A DNA stretch of 64,000 nt from Variovorax paradoxus EPS (GTDB lineage Bacteria; Pseudomonadota; Gammaproteobacteria; Burkholderiales; Burkholderiaceae_C), in the NCBI RefSeq assembly GCF_000184745.1, contig NC_014931.1, positions 5,952,001 through 6,016,000 on the forward strand, read 5' to 3'. Under the pieces are notes generated by a model. It was not told the DNA's origin. It worked only from the letters and a program-made list of their open reading frames with translations, and searched no databases. Below, piece after piece: positions 24,954-34,304 of this stretch (the first letter of the stretch is position 1; each line of letters starts with the position of its first letter). Both the position numbers and the translations under genes were made by a program.

Positions 24954-27704
24954 TCACAACGGCGGCAGCGGCCTTGAGGGCCGCCTGCGCTCGCGCCGTG
25001 GCTTGGGCGGCGACTTGCCCGGCCCCTCCTGCCCGAACGCCAGCGTGCTCTTCACGCGCTCCACGCCACCGGCCGTGACCACGCCGCCCGCGGCCTTTTC
25101 GAGTTGCTCGACCATGCGTGCGATGCGGTCGGCCACGTTCTCGTTCGACAGCTTCTCGCGGAAAAGCTCGACCATCAGCGGAAACGAAAACGGCGTCGGC
25201 CGCTCGAGCGGCTTCAGCACGAGTTGCTGCGTGGCCATGCGCTCCAGGCTCGCGCGCAGGCGTCCGATTTCCAGCTCCTGCGACAGCAGTTCCTTCTCGG
25301 CCTGCAGCAGCAGCTTGTTCGACGGGTCGTACTTGCGAAACACCTCCCAGAACAACGACGACGACGCCTGCAGCTGCCGGCTGCTGCGCTTCTCGCCCGG
25401 ATAGCCCTGGAAGATCAGCCCCGAGACGCGCGCAATCTCGCGAAATCGCCGCTGCGCGAGTTCGCCCGCGTTGAGCGAGGCCAGCACCTCGTGCAGCAGC
25501 GCCGTGTGGGCGTCCGTATCACCGTCGCCTTCCGGCAGGCGCAGCACCTGCGGCAGCAGTGCGGGCCAGTCGACCTCGGTCGCGCTCAGCAGCTCGAAGC
25601 CGTAGTCGTTGACCGCGATGGAGAAGGTGCGCGCCTCGTGCTGCGCGACGCGCCAGGCCAGCAGACTCGCGAGCCCCAGGTGCACGTGGCGGCCGGCAAA
25701 CGGATAGAGAAAGAGATGCGAGCCCTCGCGCGTCTTCAGCGTCTCGGCGAGCAGCGTCTGCGGTGTCGGAAGCGCCGACCACTGCTGCTGGATTTCGAGC
25801 AGCGGCCGCACGCACTGCAGCTCGGGCGAGTCGTAGTGCGCCTCGCCCGCCCGCGCGAGCTGCTGCACCACCGCGTCGGCCAGCGTGTTCGACAGCGGCA
25901 TGCGCCCACCGTTCCAGCGCGGCACCGCGGCGCGCTTGCCGGTGGCGCGCCGTACCCAGGCCGTCATGTCGTGGATGCGCACGAGTTCGAGCAGGCGGCC
26001 GCCGAACAGGAAGCAGTCGCCCGGCTTCATGCGCGCGACGAAACCTTCTTCGACGCTGCCGATCTTCGCGCCGCCGAGGTACTGCACCGCCATGCTCGCG
26101 TCGCTCACGATGGTGCCGATGTTCATGCGATGGCGCCGCGCGAGCCGCGCATCGGGGACACGCCATACGCCTTCCGCATCCGGCACGACGCGCTTGTAAT
26201 CCGGGTACGCCGCAAGCGACGGTCCGCCCTGCGAGACGAAGTCGAGGCACCACTGCCAGCTCTCGCGCGAGAGCGAGGCGTAGGCGGCCGTTCCGCGCAC
26301 CTCGTCGTAGAGATCGTCGGGTACGAAGCCGCCGCCGAGCGCCACCGTCACCAGGTGCTGCACCAGCACATCGAGCGGCTGGTCGGGCGAATGGCGCGCC
26401 TCGATGTGCCCTTCTGCAATCGCGGTGCGCGCCGCCGCGCCCTCCACCATCTCGATGCTGTGCGTGGGCACGAGCGTGATGCGCGACGGCCGCCCCGGCG
26501 CATGGCCCGAGCGGCCCGCGCGCTGCAGGAGGCGCGCGACGCCCTTGGGCGAGCCGATCTGCAGCACGCGCTCGACCGGCAGGAAATCCACGCCCAGGTC
26601 CAGGCTCGAAGTGCACACCACTGCCTTGAGCTCGCCGCTCTTCAAACCCAGCTCGACCCATTCGCGCACTGCGCGGTCTAGCGAGCCGTGGTGCAGCGCG
26701 ATGGTGCCGGCCCACTCGGGCCTGGCTTCGAGCATCGCCTGGTACCAGATCTCGGCCTGTGAACGCGTGTTGGTGAAGACCAGCGTGGTGCTGCTCGCGG
26801 CGATCTCCTCGATCACCTGCGGCAGCATCGTGAGGCCGAGGTGACCGCCCCACGGAAAGCGTTCGGCGCGGCCGGGCAGGAGCGAATCGATGACGAGCTT
26901 CTTCGGCACCTGGCCCTGCACGAGCACGCCGTCTTCGTGGCCCAACAGCGAATGCATCGCCTCCTGCAGGTTGCCGAGTGTGGCCGACATGCCCCAGACC
27001 GCGAGGCCCGGGTTCCATCGCTTGAGCCGCGCGAGCGCGAGCTGCACCTGCACGCCGCGCTTGTTGCCGAGCAGTTCGTGCCACTCGTCGACCACGACCA
27101 TCTTCACGCGGCCCAGCACAACGCTGGCATCGGCGCGTGCGAGCAACAGCGAGAGGCTTTCGGGCGTGGTGACGAGCACGGTCGGCAGCCGTTCGTTCTG
27201 CGCGCTGCGCTCGGCCGACGAGGTGTCGCCGCTGCGCGCGCCGGCGCTCCACGGATGCACCTCGGCGCCGAGTACTTCGAGCGGCTGCTTCAACGCACGC
27301 AGCGTGTCGGCGGCGAGCGCGCGCATGGGCGTGAGCCACAGCACGGTGAGCGGCGGAGCCGAAGGGCGAGCGGTTTCCTTGCGCGCCTGCGAGAAGACCT
27401 GCAGCGCACCGAGCCACACCGCATAGGTCTTGCCCGCGCCGGTGGTGGCATGCAGCATGCCGGACTTGCCTTCAGCAATGGCCTTCCACACGTCGCGTTG
27501 AAACTTGAACGGCGTCCACCCCCGCGCGACGAACCATGCATAGAGCGCAGCCTTGACGGTCTTGCTCCTTCCCCTCCCGGGGGAAGGTTGGGATGGGGGC
27601 ACGCGGCCTTCGACCGGCAGCTGATCCTTGATACGCCGCTTGCCCCCACCCCGGCCCTCCCCCGGAAGGGGAGGGAGGAATTCGGGGTCCTTCTGCTCGG
27701 TCAT
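24954..27704 (-). CDS. Ligase-associated DEXH-box DNA helicase (Lhr-Core type)
   Basis: A 916-residue superfamily-2 helicase. Motif I is HATTGAGKT near residue 90, motif [11 protein letters not shown], motif III MSATLGN, and motif [17 protein letters not shown]. The C-terminal part has the winged-helix and Lhr-core domains ([20 protein letters not shown]). It works with the ATP-dependent ligase, exonuclease and MPE nuclease in a DNA damage response. The ATG overlaps the ligase stop by four bases. Residues about 10-47 (Pro/Gly/Arg-rich, with [12 protein letters not shown]) are encoded by an inserted palindromic repeat; homologous helicase sequence begins only at [17 protein letters not shown]. 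Confidence 0.93.
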   Translation of the reverse strand: MTEQKDPEFLPPLPGEGRGGGKRRIKDQLPVEGRVPPSQPSPGRGRSKTVKAALYAWFVARGWTPFKFQRDVWKAIAEGKSGMLHATTGAGKTYAVWLGALQVFSQARKETARPSAPPLTVLWLTPMRALAADTLRALKQPLEVLGAEVHPWSAGARSGDTSSAERSAQNERLPTVLVTTPESLSLLLARADASVVLGRVKMVVVDEWHELLGNKRGVQVQLALARLKRWNPGLAVWGMSATLGNLQEAMHSLLGHEDGVLVQGQVPKKLVIDSLLPGRAERFPWGGHLGLTMLPQVIEEIAASSTTLVFTNTRSQAEIWYQAMLEARPEWAGTIALHHGSLDRAVREWVELGLKSGELKAVVCTSSLDLGVDFLPVERVLQIGSPKGVARLLQRAGRSGHAPGRPSRITLVPTHSIEMVEGAAARTAIAEGHIEARHSPDQPLDVLVQHLVTVALGGGFVPDDLYDEVRGTAAYASLSRESWQWCLDFVSQGGPSLAAYPDYKRVVPDAEGVWRVPDARLARRHRMNIGTIVSDASMAVQYLGGAKIGSVEEGFVARMKPGDCFLFGGRLLELVRIHDMTAWVRRATGKRAAVPRWNGGRMPLSNTLADAVVQQLARAGEAHYDSPELQCVRPLLEIQQQWSALPTPQTLLAETLKTREGSHLFLYPFAGRHVHLGLASLLAWRVAQHEARTFSIAVNDYGFELLSATEVDWPALLPQVLRLPEGDGDTDAHTALLHEVLASLNAGELAQRRFREIARVSGLIFQGYPGEKRSSRQLQASSSLFWEVFRKYDPSNKLLLQAEKELLSQELEIGRLRASLERMATQQLVLKPLERPTPFSFPLMVELFREKLSNENVADRIARMVEQLEKAAGGVVTAGGVERVKSTLAFGQEGPGKSPPKPRRERRRPSRPLPPL
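27566..27677. repeat. Palindromic repeat, copy 2, inside the helicase reading frame
   Basis: The same element as copy 1. The left arm is CCTCCCGGGGGAAGG then TTGGGATGGGGGCA; the right arm has TTGCCCCCACCCCGGCC then CTCCCCCGGAAGG. The arms are near-perfect inverted copies with a 40-base variable centre. It lies within the first 47 codons of the helicase and is translated without a stop or frame change. Confidence 0.88.
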
Positions 27705-29356
27705 GACGGCAGCAGCGCAGCCAGCGTCTGCAGCGTGTCGGCTTCCGCCACCGGCTTGTCTTCCCGCCAGCGCAGCATGCGCGGAAAGCGCACCGCGATG
27801 CCGCTCTTGTGCCGCGTGCTGCGCGCGATGCCTTCGAACCCCAGCTCGAACACCAGCGTCGGCTTCACGCTCTTCACCGGCCCGAAGCTCTCGACCGTGG
27901 TCTTGCGGATGATCGCGTCCACGCGCGCCATCTCCGCATCGGTGAGCCCCGAGTAGGCCTTGGCGAACGGCACGAGCTTGCGGTCCTCTTGTTCAGGCGG
28001 ACCGTCCCACACCGCGAAGGTGTAGTCGCTGAAGAGGCTTGCGCGGCGGCCGTGCCCGCGCTGCGCGTAGATGAGCACGGCATCGATGCTGAGCGGATCG
28101 ATCTTCCACTTCCACCACACGCCCACGTCCTTCGTGCGGCCCACGCCGTACTGCGAGTCACGGCGCTTGAGCATCATTCCTTCGACGCCCATGGTGCGCG
28201 CCGCTTCGCGCTGCCGCGCGAGATCGCTCCAGTCGAGGCCGGTGAGCATCGGGCTGGGCAGCAGCGACGGATGCTGCATGCGCGTGACGAGGTCGTCGAG
28301 CAGCATGCGGCGCGCCGACTGCGGCTCCGTGCGCAAATCACGCCCTTCCCATTCGAGGATGTCGTAGGCCAGCAGCACCACGGGAATGTCGCGCAGCAGC
28401 TTCGCGCCCAGCGTCTTGCGGCCGATGCGCTTCTGCAGTTCGGCGAAAGGCTGCACCTTGTCTTCACGCCAGACCGCGATCTCGCCATCGAGTACTGTGC
28501 CATCGGGCAGCGCCTCGCCGAGCACCGCGAGTTCGGGAAAGCGATCAGTCACGAGTTCTTCTCCACGCGACCACAGCCACACCACGCCCGCGCGCTTGAC
28601 AAGCTGCGCGCGGATGCCATCCCACTTCCACTCCACGATCCAGTCGGCCGGCGGGCCCAGCACCGCATCGAACTGTTCTAGCGGAATGTTGAACGGGTGC
28701 GCGAGGAAGAACGGGTACGGCTGGCCGCTGGTCTTCTGCACCTGCTCCGAATCGGACTCCGGCGCAATCAGCGTGGCGTAGTCGCCCGCCCGCGGCCGTG
28801 CGCCGATGTGCGTGTAGCCCATGAGCCGCTGCGCGACGCGCTTGGCATCGATGCCGCCCACGGCCGCGAGCGCCTGCGTGACCTGCAGCTTCGACACACC
28901 GACGCGGAACGCGCCGGTGATGAGCTTGAAGTACACCAGCCGCTCCTCGGCCGCGAGCTGCCGCCACTGCGCGCGCAGCCGGTCCGCCAGTTCTTCCGGC
29001 GCGGTCTTCGCGGCCTCGCGCAGCGGCAGCAGATGCTGCTCGACCCAGGCCGCGAGCCCGAGGTCGTGCACTTCGCTCGGCGGCGGCAGCAGGAGCGCGA
29101 TGGTCTCGGCAAGATCGCCGACCGCGTCGTAGCTCTCGTCGAACAGCCACTCGGGCAGGCCCGCGGCTTCCTGCGCGAGGAGGCGCAGCAGCTTGGTGGG
29201 CACGAGCTGGCGCGGCTTGCCGCCGGCGAGGAAGTAGACGGCCCACGCGGCATCGGCCGCGTCGGCGTTGCGCAGGTAGCGCTGTAGCGCGGCCTGCTTC
29301 ACGAGGTTCGACGTGCTCGCGTCGAGTTCTCGGTAGAGCGCGGCGAAGTCCTTCAT
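27701..29356 (-). CDS. ATP-dependent DNA ligase (ligase-associated repair cluster)
   Basis: A 551-residue ATP-dependent ligase. The nucleotidyl lysine motif is [10 protein letters not shown] near residue 248, followed by LDGEIAVW (motif III), [15 protein letters not shown] (motif IV) and VWWKWKIDP (motif V). An N-terminal DNA-binding domain precedes it and a C-terminal OB domain follows. It joins nicks using ATP, separate from the essential NAD-dependent LigA. It overlaps both neighbours by four bases (ATGA), so exonuclease, ligase and helicase are translationally coupled. It is not LigD: no polymerase or phosphoesterase domain is fused. Confidence 0.94.
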   Translation of the reverse strand: MKDFAALYRELDASTSNLVKQAALQRYLRNADAADAAWAVYFLAGGKPRQLVPTKLLRLLAQEAAGLPEWLFDESYDAVGDLAETIALLLPPPSEVHDLGLAAWVEQHLLPLREAAKTAPEELADRLRAQWRQLAAEERLVYFKLITGAFRVGVSKLQVTQALAAVGGIDAKRVAQRLMGYTHIGARPRAGDYATLIAPESDSEQVQKTSGQPYPFFLAHPFNIPLEQFDAVLGPPADWIVEWKWDGIRAQLVKRAGVVWLWSRGEELVTDRFPELAVLGEALPDGTVLDGEIAVWREDKVQPFAELQKRIGRKTLGAKLLRDIPVVLLAYDILEWEGRDLRTEPQSARRMLLDDLVTRMQHPSLLPSPMLTGLDWSDLARQREAARTMGVEGMMLKRRDSQYGVGRTKDVGVWWKWKIDPLSIDAVLIYAQRGHGRRASLFSDYTFAVWDGPPEQEDRKLVPFAKAYSGLTDAEMARVDAIIRKTTVESFGPVKSVKPTLVFELGFEGIARSTRHKSGIAVRFPRMLRWREDKPVAEADTLQTLAALLPS

Positions 29357-30480
29357 GTATCGGCTCCTTCCCCCTCCGGGGGAAGGTTGGGATGGGGGCT
29401 GGCAGCGTCCCCATCGAGCGCCGCAGGCCCCCTCCCCCGCCCTCCCCCGGAAGGGGAAGGAGTCTCTTGGTCATCTTCGTCGCCGTACTCGGTCTTGAAG
29501 CCCTGCGCATCGAGCCCGTTCTCCGTGAGCCACCGCACCATCACCTGCACGCTGCCGTGCGTGACGAACACGCGCTCGGCGCCGGTGCCCGCAATGGCCT
29601 GCTGCAGGCCGGGCCAGTCGGCGTGGTCGGACATGACGAAGCCGCGGTCCACACCGCGCCGGCGGCGCGTGCCGCGCAGTTGCATCCAGCCGCTCGCGAA
29701 GGCATCGGCGTAGTTGCCGAAGCGCTTCATCCACGGCGTGCCCTGCGCGGACGGCGGTGCGAGCACAAGGGAGCGCTTCAGCAGTGCCGCATCGACACCG
29801 GCATCGGTGACGCGCACCGTCTCCGGCAGCGCCACGCCCGCCGCCCGGTACACCGCGTTCAGCGGCTCGACCGCGCCATGCACGACGATCGGCCCGACCG
29901 ACGCATCGACCCCGTGCACGATGCGCTGCGCCTTGCCGAAGGCATAGCAGAACAGCACCGAGGCGCGGCCGGCTTCCGCATTGGCGCGCCACCACGCGTC
30001 GATCTCAGCGAACAGCACGGCCTGCGTGGGCCAGCGGTAGATCGGCAGGCCGAAGGTCGATTCGGTGATGAAGGTGTCGCAGGGCACGGGTTCGAAGGGC
30101 GTACAGGTGCCGTCGGGCTCGGTCTTGTAGTCGCCCGAGGCCACCCACACGCGGCCGCCGTGTTCGAGCCGCACCTGCGCCGAGCCCAGCACATGGCCGG
30201 CCGGGTGCAGCGAGAGGCGCACGCCGTGGTGATCGATGACCTCGCCGTAAGGCAGCGTCTGAAGGTCGATGTCGGCACCCAACCGCGTGCGCAGCGTGCC
30301 GGCGCTGTCGGTGTGCGCGAGGTAATGCGCGTGCCCGATGCGGGCATGGTCGGAATGCGCGTGCGTGATGACCGCGCGCGCCACCGGCCGCCACGGGTCG
30401 ATGTAGAAATCGCCGGGCGGGCAATACAGGCCCTCGGGCCGGGCGACGACGAGATCCACCTTGTCGGGCATAGCCGCCAT
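29353..30480 (-). CDS. Ligase-associated DNA exonuclease (metallo-beta-lactamase/beta-CASP fold)
   Basis: A 375-residue nuclease of the SNM1/CPSF-like group. Metal motif THAHSDHARIG lies near residue 40, HPAGHVLGSAQ near 90, VASGDYKTEPDGTC near 110, and the final FVMSDHADWPGL near 275. Family members degrade DNA ends and act with the cluster ligase and helicase. About 30 residues at the C-terminus (SPSGGGRGRG to PPEGEGA) are encoded by a palindromic repeat. Its stop overlaps the ligase start. It is first in the operon; start MAAMPDK, with a second ATG three codons on. Confidence 0.92.
   Translation of the reverse strand: MAAMPDKVDLVVARPEGLYCPPGDFYIDPWRPVARAVITHAHSDHARIGHAHYLAHTDSAGTLRTRLGADIDLQTLPYGEVIDHHGVRLSLHPAGHVLGSAQVRLEHGGRVWVASGDYKTEPDGTCTPFEPVPCDTFITESTFGLPIYRWPTQAVLFAEIDAWWRANAEAGRASVLFCYAFGKAQRIVHGVDASVGPIVVHGAVEPLNAVYRAAGVALPETVRVTDAGVDAALLKRSLVLAPPSAQGTPWMKRFGNYADAFASGWMQLRGTRRRRGVDRGFVMSDHADWPGLQQAIAGTGAERVFVTHGSVQVMVRWLTENGLDAQGFKTEYGDEDDQETPSPSGGGRGRGPAALDGDAASPHPNLPPEGEGADT
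29365..29462. repeat. Palindromic repeat, copy 3, inside the exonuclease C-terminus
   Basis: The same family as copies 1 and 2. The left arm is CCCCCTCCGGGGGAAGG then TTGGGATGGGGGC; the right arm ends CCCTCCCCCGGAAGGGG. It falls in the last 35 codons of the exonuclease and ends just ahead of the ligase start, keeping the ATGA overlap. Confidence 0.87.
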
Positions 30481-30553
30481 CGTAGGCCGGGGCGGGCGGC
30501 CGCGCTGCCGAACGGCGACCGCGAAGCGGTGTGGGCCGGCGCCTACTTGCCTG

Positions 30554-31075
30554 CTACTTCTTGCCGCGCGCGCCCATCATGTCGTTCACGTTCATCTTCA
30601 TGCCGTTCATCACCATGTCGCCTGGCTTCTGGTCGGGCTTGCAGGGGCCGACCCAGCGGGCCTCCACGACGGTGGTGGCACCGGCGCGGCCCATGAGCGG
30701 CGGGCTGTAGGTGGACTTGCTCTCCAGGCGGTAGGCCGTGCTGAGGTCACCGGTCATCACGGCCTGCGAGGTGGCCGTGGTCTGGCCGATCTTGCAGACC
30801 GAGTCGATCACCAGCTTGCCGCCTTCCATGCGCATGTCCTGCTTGGAGCACATGTCCTTGCCCATGCCCTGGCCCATGTCGCGCAGCATCTTGTCGGTGG
30901 CGGCGTCGATGCATTGCTGGATGGCCTGGGGGCTCCCCTTGCTGCCGGGGCCATCGCTGGTCTGCATTTCCCAGAGGCCCGGTTTGCGCGCGGGGTAGTC
31001 GAGGGCGAAGGCGGGGCCGGCGCCAAGGCCGGCGGCCACCATGCAGGCAGCGGCAACGGACGAACGGATCTTCAT
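30554..31075 (-). CDS. DUF3617 domain periplasmic protein
   Basis: A 173-residue protein with a signal peptide cleaved near AFA (residue 24). The mature start ARKPGLWEMQT is the hallmark of DUF3617, followed by a cysteine pattern (QQCIDAATD, MCSKQDM, DSVCKIG, GPCKPDQKPGDM). These proteins are small, exported and of unknown function. The C-terminus is Met-rich (MVMNGMKMNVNDMMG), which is noticeable and might bind metal, although this is speculation. Single gene. Confidence 0.85.
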   Translation of the reverse strand: MKIRSSVAAACMVAAGLGAGPAFALDYPARKPGLWEMQTSDGPGSKGSPQAIQQCIDAATDKMLRDMGQGMGKDMCSKQDMRMEGGKLVIDSVCKIGQTTATSQAVMTGDLSTAYRLESKSTYSPPLMGRAGATTVVEARWVGPCKPDQKPGDMVMNGMKMNVNDMMGARGKK

Positions 31076-31151
31076 GAGGGCTCCTGCATCGGATGAAAGA
31101 CGATGGCAGGTTGTACCGCAGGCGGCACGCCCGGCAAATACAACGGCCGGC

Positions 31152-31844
31152 CTACACCGCGCGCGCGCCCACGGGCTGCATGGCCGCGCCGCGCTCGCGC
31201 GAGACGAAGCCGAGGGCGAGGCCCAGTGCCAGCCCGCCGAGCACGTCGATCAGCACATGCTGGCGCACCGCCATCGTCGAATACACGATGGCCGCGGCCC
31301 ATGCCACGTTGAAGAGGCGCAGCCATGCGGGCGCGCCGGCGTCGCGCAACTGGCGCGCGAGCACGATGCAGGTGAACACCGAGAACGACACATGCAGCGA
31401 CGGGAAGGCGTTGCCGGCCGAGTCGACCGTCTTCAGGAAATGGAGCGATGTGCCCGGCGTGGCATCGATGGTGAAGTTCGGTATCGCCGTGGGCATGAAC
31501 CAGAAGACGACCAGCGCAAGCGCTGTCATGGCCGCGCAGCCGAACGAGAAGCTCCACAGCTCGCGCTTGTCTTTGGCCAGCAGCACCGGCAGCGCGATGT
31601 AGCCCCAGAGCGAGAGATAGATGGGCAGCACCGCCGGCCAGAACGCGATCAGCCGGTCGAACGCGGTGAGCGGCAGCACCCACGCCTGGCCCGCGTTCTT
31701 CATGATCCAGAAGTACAGCGGAAAGAAGCCGATGGTGGCGACCGTGTTGCCGACCAGCTTCAGCGGCCACAGCGTCTTGCAGCGCAGCCACAGGGCGCGC
31801 AGCCATCGCGTTGAAGAGGATTCGTCGGAAGATGAATGCGTCAT
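31152..31844 (-). CDS. PAP2 superfamily membrane phosphatase
   Basis: A 230-residue inner-membrane protein with about six helices. Family motifs: FPSLHVS (motif 2, with Leu in place of Gly in SGH) and VRQHVLIDVLGG (motif 3). The motif 1 region is not obvious. It is closest in look to the PAP2_3/inositol-phosphoceramide-synthase-like branch. It probably dephosphorylates a lipid phosphate such as undecaprenyl pyrophosphate or phosphatidate, but substrate is unproven. The ATG was chosen over an upstream TTG; no strong ribosome site. Confidence 0.85.
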   Translation of the reverse strand: MTHSSSDESSSTRWLRALWLRCKTLWPLKLVGNTVATIGFFPLYFWIMKNAGQAWVLPLTAFDRLIAFWPAVLPIYLSLWGYIALPVLLAKDKRELWSFSFGCAAMTALALVVFWFMPTAIPNFTIDATPGTSLHFLKTVDSAGNAFPSLHVSFSVFTCIVLARQLRDAGAPAWLRLFNVAWAAAIVYSTMAVRQHVLIDVLGGLALGLALGFVSRERGAAMQPVGARAV

Positions 31845-31893
31845 GGATGCCGATGGCAACGCGGCATGGCCTCGCGGGTGCGAGGCCGGCGCA

Positions 31894-33060
31894 TCACCAG
31901 GGCGTCCACTTTAATTCGCTTTGGGCCGACGCCACCGTGCGCTCGATGAAGCGCACGCCGCGCGCGCCGTCTTCCACGCGCGGATAGTCCGCCGCGAGCG
32001 GGTCGGCCGGCTGACCCGCGAGCCGCGCGCGGATGTCCGCCGCCACGCCCGCGTAGATGTTGGCGAAAGCCTCGATGAAGCCTTCGGGATGGCCCGTCGG
32101 CAGCCGGCTCGCGCGCCGCGCCGCTTCGCACAGCCACGGCCCGCCGCGCGTGAAGATGCGCTTGGGCCCGTCGTGCGGCAGGTGCACCAACTGGCTCGGC
32201 TGCTCCTGGTGCCATTCGAGCGTGCCGAGCGCGCCCGAGATGCGCAGGCGCAGGTCGTTCTCGAGACCCGTGCTGATCTGCGAGGCGATCAGCACGCCGC
32301 GCGCGCCGCCCTTGAAGCGCAGCAGCAGGCTGCCGTCATCGTCGAGCATGCGGCCCGGCACATGCGCGGTGAGGTCGGCGCAGAGGCTTTCGATTTCGAG
32401 GCCCGTGATGCTCGCGACGAGGTTCTCGGCATGCGAGCCGATGTCGCCGATGGCACCAGCCGCGCCGCTGCGCGCGGGGTCGGTGCGCCAGTCGGCCTGC
32501 TTGTTGCTGCCGCTGCCCTCGACATGGCTCGCGAGCCAGCCCTGGTTGTATTCGACGACGATCTTGCGGATGTCGCCGAGCTGGCCCGAGCGCACCATCT
32601 CGCGCGCCTGCCGCACCATCGGGTAGCCGGTGTAGTTGTAGGTGACGCCGAACACCGTGCCCTGCTTCGCGACCGTGGCGACCAGCGCATCGGCCTGGTC
32701 GCGCGTATGCACCAGCGGCTTGTCGCACACGACGTGAAAGCCCGCATCGGCGAAAGCCTGCGCGACCGGAAAGTGCACATGGTTCGGCGTGACGATCGAG
32801 ACGAAGTCGATGCGTTGGTCCGCCGGGCGTTTCAATTCATCGGCGAGCAGCGTCTGCCAGTCGCCATGGTTGCGGTCGTCGGCCAGGCCGAGGTCGCGGC
32901 CCGAGGCGCGCGCCTTGTCGGGGCTCGACGAAAGCGCGCCCGCGACGAATTCGATCTGGCCGTCCAGCGCCATGGCCTTGCGGTGCACGGCGCCGATGAA
33001 GGCGTCGCGGCCGCCGCCGACCATGGCGTAGCGGAGCTTGCGAAGAGGTATGGAGCTCAT
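31894..33060 (-). CDS. Gfo/Idh/MocA family NAD(P)-dependent sugar oxidoreductase
   Basis: A 388-residue oxidoreductase. The N-terminal Rossmann fold reads [17 protein letters not shown], a subfamily variant of GxGxxG. The catalytic lysine motif is VVCDKPLVH, followed by [16 protein letters not shown] and the substrate loop [13 protein letters not shown] with the conserved Asp and His. It oxidises a sugar, inositol or related polyol. It lies downstream of the ROK-ABC-transporter genes on the same strand, so it is likely the first catabolic step for the transported compound. Confidence 0.9.
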   Translation of the reverse strand: MSSIPLRKLRYAMVGGGRDAFIGAVHRKAMALDGQIEFVAGALSSSPDKARASGRDLGLADDRNHGDWQTLLADELKRPADQRIDFVSIVTPNHVHFPVAQAFADAGFHVVCDKPLVHTRDQADALVATVAKQGTVFGVTYNYTGYPMVRQAREMVRSGQLGDIRKIVVEYNQGWLASHVEGSGSNKQADWRTDPARSGAAGAIGDIGSHAENLVASITGLEIESLCADLTAHVPGRMLDDDGSLLLRFKGGARGVLIASQISTGLENDLRLRISGALGTLEWHQEQPSQLVHLPHDGPKRIFTRGGPWLCEAARRASRLPTGHPEGFIEAFANIYAGVAADIRARLAGQPADPLAADYPRVEDGARGVRFIERTVASAQSELKWTPW

Positions 33061-33082
33061 GGGTATTTGGCTTCCGAGTTGT

Positions 33083-33192
33083 CCCCTCTCCCCTTGGGGA
33101 GAGGGTTAGGGTGAGGGCTGGGGCGGTTGCAGGCGCACTGCCTTCGCAATTGCTGCCACCCTCACCCCCGCCCTCTCCCCAAGGGGAGAGGG
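33083..33192. repeat. Palindromic intergenic repeat of a second type
   Basis: Two self-complementary arms: CCCTCTCCCCTTGGGGAGAG on the left and CCCTCTCCCCAAGGGGAGAG on the right, followed inward by GGGTTAGGGTGAGGG and CCACCCTCACCCCCG. The arms are inverted copies of each other about 65 bases apart. It fills the gap between the substrate-binding protein and the oxidoreductase gene. Organisation is like copies 1-3 but the arm sequence differs. Confidence 0.85.
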
Positions 33193-33207
33193 AGCAAGAC
33201 CACAGAC

Positions 33208-34170
33208 TCAGAAAGGCGAGTTCGGGTGGTAGAAGTCCTTGGCGTTTTCCTTGGTGATCAACACCGAAGGAATGATCGTCGTCGCCGGCAGCTTCTCGCC
33301 CTTCAGGCGCGCTTCGGCCGTGAGCTTGATCGCGTCGTAGATGAACTTGGGCGAGTAGCTCACGTCGGCGCCGATGCGCTTGTCCTTGCCGTCCATGATG
33401 GTCTTGACCATGCCCTTGGCGCCCGCGCCGCCGAACACGATCTTGATGTCGTCGCGCTTGGCCTGCTCGATGGCCTTGAGCACGCCCACGGCCATGTCGT
33501 CGTCGGCCGCCCAGATCGCGTCGATCTGCTTGAAGCGCGTGAGGTAGTCTTGCGTGACCTTGAAGGCGTCGTCGCGGTTCCAGTTGGCGTACTTGGCATC
33601 GAGCAGCTTGATGTCGGGGCTGCCCTTCAACACCGCGTTGAAGGCGTCCATGCGCTCGTTGTCCAGCGTGGTGGCAATGCCGCGCAGCGCGACCACGTTG
33701 CCCTTGCCGCCGAGCGTCTTCACGATGTACTCGGCGGGAATCTTGCCGAAGGCGGTGTTGTCGCCGGCCACGTATGCATCCTGCGCACTGGTATCGGTAA
33801 GGCCGCGGTCGACCACGGTGACGTACGCGCCCTTGGCCTTGACCTGCGCGACCGGCTTGGTGAGCGCGGCGGATTCGAACGGGAACACGACGAGTGCGTT
33901 GATCTTGGTGACCGTCGAGAGGTCCTGCAACTGGTTGGCCTGCTCGGGCGCGTTGGCCGCGGTCTTGATCGTGATCTTCAGGTCCTTGTGTTCTTTCTCG
34001 AGGTCCTTCTTCGCCTGGTTGGCCCAGTAGTTGATGCCGCCCATGAAGCTGTGCGTCGCCGCGGGAATCGAAACGCCGAGGTTCACCTTTTCGGCGGCGA
34101 GCGCAGGCAGGCTCGCGAGCGCTGCGGCGGCGACCGCCGTGAATGCGATGCGACGGGTGAAAGTTGTCAT
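33208..34170 (-). CDS. Sugar ABC transporter periplasmic substrate-binding protein (RbsB/type I family)
   Basis: A 320-residue exported protein. The signal peptide is cleaved after ALA near residue 25. The mature start EKVNLGVSIPAATHSFMGGINYWANQAKK is typical of the periplasmic-binding-protein type-1 sugar receptors, and KINALVVFPFESAALT, VTVVDRGL and DAIWAADDDMAVGVLKAIE follow. AGGAG precedes the ATG. It delivers a sugar or polyol to the permease and ATPase encoded just upstream in the operon. Which sugar cannot be read from the sequence. Confidence 0.93.
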   Translation of the reverse strand: MTTFTRRIAFTAVAAAALASLPALAAEKVNLGVSIPAATHSFMGGINYWANQAKKDLEKEHKDLKITIKTAANAPEQANQLQDLSTVTKINALVVFPFESAALTKPVAQVKAKGAYVTVVDRGLTDTSAQDAYVAGDNTAFGKIPAEYIVKTLGGKGNVVALRGIATTLDNERMDAFNAVLKGSPDIKLLDAKYANWNRDDAFKVTQDYLTRFKQIDAIWAADDDMAVGVLKAIEQAKRDDIKIVFGGAGAKGMVKTIMDGKDKRIGADVSYSPKFIYDAIKLTAEARLKGEKLPATTIIPSVLITKENAKDFYHPNSPF

Positions 34171-34230
34171 GCTGGATGTCTCCTCTTGGTGGGTGAAATG
34201 AAACGGGAAAAACTTTTGCGGCCGAGCGCC

Positions 34231-34303
34231 GGGCCGCCCCAAGCCGGCCGCGCCTCCGGGGGGTGGAGTTACACGAGCGCAGCGAGTGAAAAGCCGGGGG
34301 GCC
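34231..34303. repeat. GC-rich intergenic repeat-like element
   Basis: About 73 bases bounded by GGGCCGCCCC and GGGGGGCC, with CACGAGCGCAGCGAGTG in the middle. The pattern resembles a short repeat I associate with intergenic regions of Comamonadaceae. It fills the gap between the permease stop and the binding-protein leader. No second copy is in the window, so repeat status is inferred. Confidence 0.4.
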
Positions 34304-34304
34304 A

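Noticed and set aside
27566..27677. Peptide signature PSQPSPGRG as a real protein domain
   Set aside because: The same residues arise in another gene from another copy of the palindrome, so they reflect the repeat rather than a protein family.
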